Assembly (NCBI GenBank): GCA_021161965.1
Contig: JAGGZP010000059.1
Span: 1-19,607, forward strand
Length of the DNA stretch: 19,607 bases
Source of the DNA: a bacterium
GTDB taxonomy: Bacteria > Patescibacteriota > Patescibacteriia > UBA2591 > JAGGZP01
Direction of reading: 5' to 3'
A model generated the notes under the pieces. It was not told the DNA's origin and ran no database searches. It worked only from the letters and a program-made list of their open reading frames with translations. Both the position numbers and the translations under genes were made by a program. This document shows positions 14,753-19,607 of the stretch, piece by piece; the stretch's first letter is position 1, and every line of letters starts with the position of its first letter.

Positions 14753-15958
14753 ATGCTTTTTGATTATAAAGCTAAAACAGAATATGGAAAAACTGTTAAG
14801 GGATCAATTGATGCACCAAATGAGGAAATGGCTATTGATAGTTTAACAGAGCAGGGATTAATCCTGCTTTCTTTGGTTGAAAGAAAAAAACAAATATCTT
14901 TAAAAAAACAAATTAGTTTTAGTCTTGGTGTTAAGGAAAAGGATTTAGTTCTATTTTATCGACAAATGTCGGTAATGATATCTTCTGGGGTATCAATAGT
15001 TGAAGCACTAGAGACAATGATCGAACAAACAAGTAATCCAAAATTAAAATCGATTATTTCTGAAATTGTCGATGACGTTCGCGGCGGTACGAGTCTATCA
15101 GCAGCGATGGCAAAACATCGAATTTTTAGTAATTTCTGTTTGAATATGATTAGATCTGGTGAAACAACCGGTCGAATTGACGAGGTCTTTAAATACTTGG
15201 CTGATGAAGAAGAAAAAAACTATGACTTAATCTCAAAAATTAAAGGGGCAATGGTTTATCCAACTTTTGTTTTAGTCGCTGCTGGTGGTGTTATCACTTT
15301 ATTAATGACTTTTGTTTTTCCCAAACTAGCCGCTGTTTTAAAAGAATATGGTGCAGAACTACCCCTAACAACTCGTATAGTCATGGCAATAAGTAATTTT
15401 ATGGTTAACTGGTGGATATTAATAATTCTTGTTTTAATCGGTTTATATTTTTTAATTCGCTACGGACTTAAAACAAAAATAGGAACATTTATCTGGGATA
15501 TTGTAAAATTAAAATTGCCAGTTTTTAATAATCTTTTTAAAAATATATACTTAGTCCGTTTTTGTCGTTCTTTGTCAACATTAATTGTTGCTGGCGTTCC
15601 TCTGGTTTCAGCACTAGAAATTTCCTCCAATGTTGTCGGTAACGTTGTTTACAAAAAACTAATCGCTAAAACAATTAAGGCTGTTGAAGAAGGAAAAACA
15701 ATCTCCAGTGTCTTCGCCGAATCAAAACTAATTCCAAAAATGCTAACAAATATTATCGCTATTGGCGAAAAGACAGGTAAGCTTGATGAAGTCCTAGATA
15801 AAATGGCTAATTTTTATGCTCGGATAGTCGAAGATACATTAGGAAAATTAACAGTTTTGATTGAACCAATAGTAATAATTTTATTAGGTGGCGTTGTTGC
15901 TTTGGTCTTTGCTTCAGTACTTTTACCAATGTACAATATGGCCTCAACAATTCGCTAA
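14753..15958 (+). CDS. pilC: Type IV pilus inner-membrane platform protein PilC (GspF family)
   Basis: A 401-aa polytopic protein that forms the inner-membrane platform contacting PilB. Two T2SSF repeats are visible: the first around residues 67-190 with QMSVMISSGVSIVEAL and SGETTGRIDEVF, the second around 270-392 with RSLSTLIVAGVPLVSALE and GEKTGKLDEVLDKMA. Transmembrane segments are at about 167-190, 218-237 and 375-397. The N-terminus MLFDYKAKTEYGKTVKGSID is the usual PilC opening and fixes the start. Length is normal. The TAA stop is directly followed by the first base of a tRNA gene, so the mRNA and tRNA may share a transcript. Confidence 0.95.
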   Translation: MLFDYKAKTEYGKTVKGSIDAPNEEMAIDSLTEQGLILLSLVERKKQISLKKQISFSLGVKEKDLVLFYRQMSVMISSGVSIVEALETMIEQTSNPKLKSIISEIVDDVRGGTSLSAAMAKHRIFSNFCLNMIRSGETTGRIDEVFKYLADEEEKNYDLISKIKGAMVYPTFVLVAAGGVITLLMTFVFPKLAAVLKEYGAELPLTTRIVMAISNFMVNWWILIILVLIGLYFLIRYGLKTKIGTFIWDIVKLKLPVFNNLFKNIYLVRFCRSLSTLIVAGVPLVSALEISSNVVGNVVYKKLIAKTIKAVEEGKTISSVFAESKLIPKMLTNIIAIGEKTGKLDEVLDKMANFYARIVEDTLGKLTVLIEPIVIILLGGVVALVFASVLLPMYNMASTIR

Positions 15959-16048
15959 GGTGGGATGCCTGAGTGGACGAAAGGGCTTGTCTGGAGAACA
16001 AGCGTACCAGAAATGGTACCGTGGGTTCGAATCCCACTCCCACCGCCA
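15959..16048 (+). tRNA. tRNA-Ser (anticodon GGA) with encoded CCA
   Basis: A 90-nt class II tRNA. The acceptor stem GGTGGGA pairs with TCCCACC (16038-16044), the discriminator is G and CCA is encoded (16046-16048). The anticodon stem CTTGT/ACAAG holds loop CTGGAGA, giving anticodon GGA, which reads UCC and UCU. A long variable arm, GTACC-AGAAAT-GGTAC, is present, and the T-arm is GTGGG-TTCGAAT-CCCAC. It starts immediately after the pilC stop with no spacer, so release would need RNase P processing of a pilC transcript unless a promoter lies inside pilC. Confidence 0.95.
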
Positions 16049-16058
16049 ATGTATGTTT

Positions 16059-16161
16059 ACCCCGCACCACCAGAAAGCCGCGAGTGTAAACTCTTAGACG
16101 AATGAAAAATGTCCTACAGGTTAATGCCAAAAGCCACGGCTGTTAAGCCGTGGTGCGGGGT
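16059..16161 (+). ncRNA. Element B copy 2: candidate structured RNA after tRNA-Ser
   Basis: Aligns end to end with 7561-7656. Its ends form a longer dyad here: ACCCCGCACCAC (16059-16070) is complementary to GTGGTGCGGGGT (16150-16161). Direct GTTTAC hexamers occur at both boundaries (16055-16060 and 16160-16165). Internal hairpins are GAG-TGTAAA-CTC (16082-16093) and CCACGGCT-GTTA-AGCCGTGG (16134-16153), the latter sharing bases with the terminal dyad. It lies between the intact tRNA-Ser and a duplicated tRNA 3' end, which hints at insertion. No protein is encoded. Confidence 0.45.
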
Positions 16162-16196
16162 TTACTAAATTGCAACGTACTATTTCAATAAAAACT

Positions 16197-16279
16197 CGTG
16201 GGTTCGCCATGAACCACGTAGGATTCATGGCGCCCTATACCCCACGTGGTATAGGGCGAATCCCACTCCCACCGCCAAT
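16197..16279 (+). pseudogene. Duplicated tRNA-Ser 3' end with T-loop split by twin hairpins
   Basis: CGTGGGTTCG (16197-16206) equals tRNA positions 16020-16029, and 21 bases from 16259 to 16279 equal 16030-16050, including the encoded CCA. Together they make a complete T-arm and acceptor 3' strand, but a 52-nt insert (16207-16258) splits the T-loop. The insert, with one base of flank, forms two adjacent hairpins: GCCATGAA / TTCATGGC (16206-16231) and GCCCTATACC / GGTATAGGGC (16232-16257), both with CCACGT at the loop. No 5' half of a tRNA is present, so it is not a functional tRNA. Confidence 0.75.
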
Positions 16280-16294
16280 AATATGTTCAAAAAC

Positions 16295-16324
16295 AAAAAA
16301 GCTATTCAACAAAATAGCTTTTTG
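16295..16324. terminator. Bidirectional intrinsic terminator
   Basis: GCTATT (16301-16306) pairs with AATAGC (16313-16318) around CAACAA, with an A-run on the left and TTTTTGTTTTT on the right. It can end the rightward pilC-tRNA-element B transcript and the leftward CCA-enzyme operon, whose stop is at 16346. Confidence 0.85.
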
Positions 16325-16345
16325 TTTTTATTTTTAAATAAATAT

Positions 16346-17914
16346 CTATCCTCTATTTTTTAACAATTCTTTTAAAAAATTTATTGCCTCTTCTTTGTTT
16401 TTTATTTCACCAGATAATTGTTTTTCTCTTAAAGATGTCTTCAATTTACCAATTAGAGGTCCTGGTCCTAAATTAAATTCTTTCATTATTTCATAGCCGC
16501 TCAAAATCGGCTCCGGCAATTCTTTTTTACTTTTTGATAGTTTTTTAAATTCTTTAATTCTTTTAAGCATTTCTTTAAATTCTTTAAATTTATCTTTCTT
16601 TTCTTTCGGGATAGTTGCGGAAATATCAACAAAAGAAAGTTTTAATAAATCTTCACCAGGATTATTTTTATTGAAAAAATATTTCTCGATCGTGCTCGGT
16701 CGCATTTTTGAGACATCTCCTTGAACTAAAAGCATATGATGTTGAATTAACCAAGCAATTTTGTCTGGATCTATACCGTAATTTTCTGGGCTAGATAATT
16801 TTAATCTTCGACAAATTTCTTTAGCAATTTTCGCTCCAATAACATCATGCTCATTAAATCTAATTCTATCAACTCCATCTTTTTCCGGTCTCTTAATTGT
16901 GTACGGCTTGCCCAAATCATGGAATAAAACAGCCAAAATTAATTGCAGAGAAGGTTTTTTATCGCCGAATTGTTTTTTAAATTCTGGCGAACTTAATTTT
17001 TCTAGGGCTAATCTTGTGTGGACCCAAACATCGCCTTCTGAATGCCAGTTTTCTGGCTGAGGGCAATTTTTCATCTTTAAAATTTCAGGCATTATTTCTT
17101 TAAATGCTCCACTTTTATCATATAAATCAAATGCTTTAACTGGATTATAATAAAACGATTTTAAAAATTCTTTAGCAATTACTTCATAGGGAACAGCTCT
17201 TGTTTCAGAAATTTTTTGTTCAGCAACTGGTCCTTCGGAAACCATTTCTACTCGACGAATAACATCGTTTAAATGTGTAATATTCTGCTTTATTGCTTTC
17301 CATGTATTCTTCTCTATTTCGAGATTCAATTGACAGGCAAGTCTAATTGCTCGGAGCATTCTCGAGTAATCTTCTTTAAATCTTTCTTCAGGATTTCTAA
17401 CAGCGCGAATTTTTTTCTCCTTTAAATCTTTTAATCCATTAAAAGGATCAATTAATTTATTATTTTTAATATCAAAAGCCATTGCGTTAATTGTAAAATC
17501 ACGACGTGAGAGATCTTCTTTGATGGATAAAGTCGGACTTGATTGAACATCAAAATCGCGATAACCACCTGTCCCCAAAGAATGTTCTGTTCGTGGTAAA
17601 GCAATATCGAAAGGATTATGGATATCCCCACCAAAAGGAACAAATTTAAAAACTCCAAATGTTTTACCAACCAAATTGACTTTTCCTCTTTTCTCTAAAA
17701 ATCTTTGTAAATCATTTGCTTCGACCTCGCGAATAATGAAATCATAATCTTTACATTTACGACCCAAAAGTAAATCCCTTACCGCACCACCAACCAAATA
17801 AATTTCTGCCTTAGGAAATTCTTCTTCTAAATCTTTTAGAAATCTAAAATCTTTATTTTCGAATTTTTGGCAAAGTCTATTTAAAACCTTTTCTTGAGTT
17901 ATTTTATTTTTCAT
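16346..17914 (-). CDS. cca: CCA tRNA nucleotidyltransferase / poly(A) polymerase family with HD domain
   Basis: A 522-aa class II nucleotidyltransferase that adds or repairs the tRNA 3' CCA, or a related poly(A) polymerase. The head domain has YLVGGAVRDLLLGRKCKDYD (about 39-58) with metal-binding aspartates near 56 and 58, then RRDFTINAMAFD and RFKEDYSRMLRAIRLACQLN. A C-terminal HD domain has LAVLFHDLGKPYT and a following HHMLL segment. I start it at 17914 (MKNKITQEK), an 11-nt overlap with the upstream gene; a longer in-frame ATG at 17977 would overlap by 74 nt and adds nothing conserved. The tRNA-Ser in this window already encodes CCA, so repair or service of other tRNAs is its probable job. 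Confidence 0.9.
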   Translation of the reverse strand: MKNKITQEKVLNRLCQKFENKDFRFLKDLEEEFPKAEIYLVGGAVRDLLLGRKCKDYDFIIREVEANDLQRFLEKRGKVNLVGKTFGVFKFVPFGGDIHNPFDIALPRTEHSLGTGGYRDFDVQSSPTLSIKEDLSRRDFTINAMAFDIKNNKLIDPFNGLKDLKEKKIRAVRNPEERFKEDYSRMLRAIRLACQLNLEIEKNTWKAIKQNITHLNDVIRRVEMVSEGPVAEQKISETRAVPYEVIAKEFLKSFYYNPVKAFDLYDKSGAFKEIMPEILKMKNCPQPENWHSEGDVWVHTRLALEKLSSPEFKKQFGDKKPSLQLILAVLFHDLGKPYTIKRPEKDGVDRIRFNEHDVIGAKIAKEICRRLKLSSPENYGIDPDKIAWLIQHHMLLVQGDVSKMRPSTIEKYFFNKNNPGEDLLKLSFVDISATIPKEKKDKFKEFKEMLKRIKEFKKLSKSKKELPEPILSGYEIMKEFNLGPGPLIGKLKTSLREKQLSGEIKNKEEAINFLKELLKNRG

Positions 17915-18992
17915 ATTTCTTTCTGACAAATTCAAAAATTTCTCTCTTAAATCTTTCTTTAGAAAATTTTTCGGCATAATTTTTTATTTTATTCGAATCA
18001 AAATCTTCTGATTTGAATTTTAAAATTGTGCTAACCAATGATTGCCAAGTTTGATTTTCAAAAAATATACCTGTTTCTCCTTCAATTACTGTTTCCAACG
18101 CTCCACCCGCTTTATAAGCAATTACTGGGCGACCAGAAGCCATTGCCTCAACAGCAGTAATTCCAAAATCTTCGTCTTGCGGATAGATTAATGCCTGACA
18201 ATGAGAAAGATACTCGGCCTTTTTCTTTTCTGAAACAAAGCCAAGAAATTCAATATTTTTTTTAGCGATTTTTTTTAAACCCCTGCTCTGTCCACTACCA
18301 ATAATTTTCAACGGCAATTTAAGTTTATTAAATGCCTTAATTGCTAAATCTATTTTTTTGTAAGGACGTAATCGAGATATAATTAAAAAATAATCTTCGA
18401 TATCTTTTGAAATATAAAACTTTTCTGTTTCAACCGGAGGATAAATAACTTCTGAATCACGATGATAATATTTTTTTATTTTTCTAGCAACATTTTTTGA
18501 ATTAGTCAAAAAATAATCAGGCCTTTGAGCGGCATTATAATCCCAAATTCTTAAATAAGTCAAAAGTGGAGATAAAATTTTGCGAACAACTTTTTCACCA
18601 CCCTGTAGATTTTCAATATATTCAAATGTATCTTGCCAAAGATAGCGAGTCGGTGTATGGCAATAACAAATGTGGATGGTTCTTGGCTGAACAATTACAC
18701 CTTTACTATAAGCTGAACAACTGGAAATAATTAAATCGTAATTTTTTAAATTAAATCTCTCGATTGCTGCCGGCATTAAAGGTAAATACCAGCGATATTT
18801 TTTCTTACCAAATGGTAAATTTTGAATTGGCGAAACACGAATATCCCAATTAGAAAAACTTTTTGGCATTAAATCCTTATCATAAAATAAGGTGTACACC
18901 GGTGCATTTGGCCAAATTTCGTGAAACGCTTCTAAAACCTTCTCTGCACCTCCGTATTGGTTGAGAAAATCGTGAATTATTGCAACTCTCAT
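17904..18992 (-). CDS. GT4-type glycosyltransferase, WbaZ-like
   Basis: A 362-aa GT-B glycosyltransferase unlike the three in the left cluster. The N-terminus MRVAIIHDFLNQYGGAEKVL is characteristic of a subgroup often annotated as WbaZ-like mannosyltransferases, followed by ICYCHTPTRYLWQDTFEYI. The donor domain shows YFLIISRLRPYKKIDLAIKA and the E-x7-E motif in EDFGITAVEAMASGRPVIAYKAGG. Likely role is transfer of a hexose to a lipid-linked or surface glycan at the cytoplasmic face of the membrane; donor and acceptor are inferred only loosely. It is the first gene of a leftward pair and has a promoter directly before its ATG, giving a leaderless transcript. Confidence 0.88.
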   Translation of the reverse strand: MRVAIIHDFLNQYGGAEKVLEAFHEIWPNAPVYTLFYDKDLMPKSFSNWDIRVSPIQNLPFGKKKYRWYLPLMPAAIERFNLKNYDLIISSCSAYSKGVIVQPRTIHICYCHTPTRYLWQDTFEYIENLQGGEKVVRKILSPLLTYLRIWDYNAAQRPDYFLTNSKNVARKIKKYYHRDSEVIYPPVETEKFYISKDIEDYFLIISRLRPYKKIDLAIKAFNKLKLPLKIIGSGQSRGLKKIAKKNIEFLGFVSEKKKAEYLSHCQALIYPQDEDFGITAVEAMASGRPVIAYKAGGALETVIEGETGIFFENQTWQSLVSTILKFKSEDFDSNKIKNYAEKFSKERFKREIFEFVRKKYEK

Positions 18993-18999
18993 ATGAATA

Positions 19000-19027
19000 A
19001 TTATACAACAAATAAATAAAATAGCAA
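19000..19027 (-). promoter_or_regulatory. Promoter of the WbaZ-like gene, leaderless layout
   Basis: On the minus strand TTGCTA (19027-19022) and TATAAT (19005-19000) are separated by 16 nt. The TATAAT box ends exactly 7 nt before the ATG at 18992, so transcription should begin at or next to the start codon. This is the best-formed example of the 7-nt spacing in the window. Confidence 0.65.
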
Positions 19028-19060
19028 CTATACTAAACGCGGATTCACGCGGATGAAGAA

Positions 19061-19115
19061 TAAATCAAAAATCAAAATGCAAAATGCCTGCCTGCCGGCA
19101 GGCAGGCAAAATGAA
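19061..19115. repeat. Composite repeat with 24-nt palindrome
   Basis: AATCAAAAATCAAAATGC copies the left edge of the window. A perfect 24-nt palindrome at 19085-19108 is built from GCCTGCCTGCC and its complement. The AAAATGAAA tail (about 19108-19116) is the site into which the MITE-like copy is inserted. No gene is seen. Confidence 0.75.
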
Positions 19116-19196
19116 ACCCCTCGCTTGGTTTTTGGCATAGACTTTTAAAAATTGTCTATTTTTACGTGGCACTATATATCATACCAAGTGAGGGGT
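19116..19196 (+). mobile_element. 81-bp MITE-like element, copy 2, with inferable empty site
   Basis: Terminal inverted repeats are ACCCCTCGCTTGG and CCAAGTGAGGGGT, with one mismatch. It aligns with the reverse complement of 154-235. It is flanked by GAA on the left and GAA on the right (GAAA if the first A is not counted as element). The uninterrupted text AAAATGAAAGAGAAAAATTT at about 23-42 in the left composite repeat corresponds to the same site without the element, so 3-4 nt were duplicated on insertion. A possible inner hairpin is ATAGAC / GTCTAT. There is no coding capacity. Confidence 0.75.
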
Positions 19197-19335
19197 GAAA
19201 GCGAAAAATTCAAAAAGAATTTAAAAATTGAAAGTTTATTGAAAATTGAAAATTCATTGAAAATTGATCACTGATCATTGAAAATTGCCTGCCGGTAGGC
19301 AGGCAATGAATTTTCAATGACTCGATTTTCAAACA
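19197..19335. repeat. A/T-rich composite repeat with CCTGCC hairpin
   Basis: Repeats of TTGAAAATTG and CACTGATCATTGAAAATT, followed by ATTGCCTGCC-GGTA-GGCAGGCAAT (19284-19307), a 10-bp hairpin, and GAATTTTCAATGACTCGATT, which repeats 108-127. No gene is visible from 18993 to 19607. Confidence 0.7.
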
Positions 19336-19456
19336 AAAATAAAAATTTTGATTTAAAAAACTTTCTAAATTTTTAAGAGATCGGACTTCCTAAAATAAGG
19401 AGCTGAACTTCTTTACGAGTTTTGCTAACTTGTCTTATTTTAAAAATGGAACGATA

Positions 19457-19524
19457 GTCAAAAATCTCGCGATCGCGAGATTTTTGACCGAAGTCAAATT
19501 TCTCGCGATCGCGGGAAATTTGAC
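19457..19524. repeat. Tandem pair of 32-nt palindromes (CTCGCGATCGCGAG family)
   Basis: GTCAAAAATCTCGCGA and its exact reverse complement occupy 19457-19488. After 4 nt, GTCAAATTTCTCGCGA with TCGCGGGAAATTTGAC occupies 19493-19524, with one mismatch that would be a G-U pair in RNA. Both are 32 nt with the same GTCAAA ends and GCGATCGC core. A third, degraded copy is at 7916-7947. Confidence 0.8.
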
Positions 19525-19550
19525 CAAGATATCTTAAGATATTTTAAAAT

Positions 19551-19600
19551 ATTTTAAAACAATTTAAAACAATTTAAAACAACTTAAAACAATTTTTAAG
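19551..19600. repeat. 10-bp tandem repeat AATTTAAAAC
   Basis: Five consecutive 10-nt units (ATTTTAAAAC, AATTTAAAAC twice, AACTTAAAAC, AATTTTTAAG). It is preceded by the palindrome ATATCTTAAGATAT (19529-19542) and probably runs close to the window edge. Confidence 0.75.
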
Positions 19601-19607
19601 ACAATCT

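Noticed and set aside
15807..16130. Open frames across the pilC end, tRNA and element B on both strands
   Set aside because: They overlap a clear pilC 3' end and a complete tRNA gene, and their products have no recognisable composition or motif.
16197..16279. A second functional tRNA-Ser
   Set aside because: Only the T-arm and acceptor 3' strand are present; no 5' acceptor strand, D-arm or anticodon arm precedes them.
17915..17977. Longer start for the CCA-adding enzyme at 17977
   Set aside because: It would overlap the upstream gene by 74 nt and adds no conserved residues before the head domain.
18993..19607. Replication origin in the palindrome-rich right edge
   Set aside because: No DnaA-box cluster (TTATCCACA-like) and no dnaA/dnaN neighbour is visible.

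Overview
The window is an AT-rich stretch (visibly well above 60% A+T) with short genes, tight ATGA overlaps and little Shine-Dalgarno usage. Its gene content and its dispersed palindromic intergenic repeats fit a Patescibacteria/CPR bacterium, most likely Parcubacteria-like. That placement is an inference from style and gene content, not from a marker gene. UGA and UAG both act as stops, so the code looks standard.

Layout, left to right. Positions 1-611 are gene-free and hold an A/T-rich composite repeat, an 82-bp MITE-like element and the first copy of a ~159-nt structured repeat, here called element A. From 612 to 7526 a rightward run encodes YebC, RuvC, three GT-B glycosyltransferases, a histidine phosphatase and a six-hairpin glycosidase. 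The last four junctions are overlapped or close. Positions 7527-8150 hold element B (copy 1) and a cluster of long palindromes. A 57-aa gene with a canonical promoter and the only strong AGGAGG site follows. A bidirectional terminator separates it from a leftward operon: DMT-type transporter, membrane-anchored clan GH-A glycosidase, TatD hydrolase. A divergent gene encodes an HEIGH-motif putative metalloprotease.

Positions 12031-12481 repeat the pre-yebC intergenic module, including element A copy 2, in front of a type IV pilus segment: a small membrane protein, PilB and PilC. A tRNA-Ser(GGA) with encoded CCA abuts the pilC stop. It is followed by element B copy 2 and a duplicated tRNA 3' end whose T-loop is split by two hairpins. 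A shared terminator then faces the leftward operon of a GT4 glycosyltransferase and a CCA-adding enzyme. The right edge (18993-19607) is gene-free and carries the second MITE-like copy, inverted, plus 32-nt palindromes and 10-bp tandem repeats.

The coding content is ordinary for this kind of organism: pilus-based DNA uptake or adhesion, surface glycan or compatible-solute synthesis, recombination and tRNA maturation. The unusual material is in the intergenic DNA. Two different repeats each occur twice with base-pair compensation. A small mobile element can be compared with a paralogous empty site. One palindrome family is shared between two distant gaps. Several genes appear to start with a -10-like box exactly 7 nt before ATG, which suggests leaderless transcripts.
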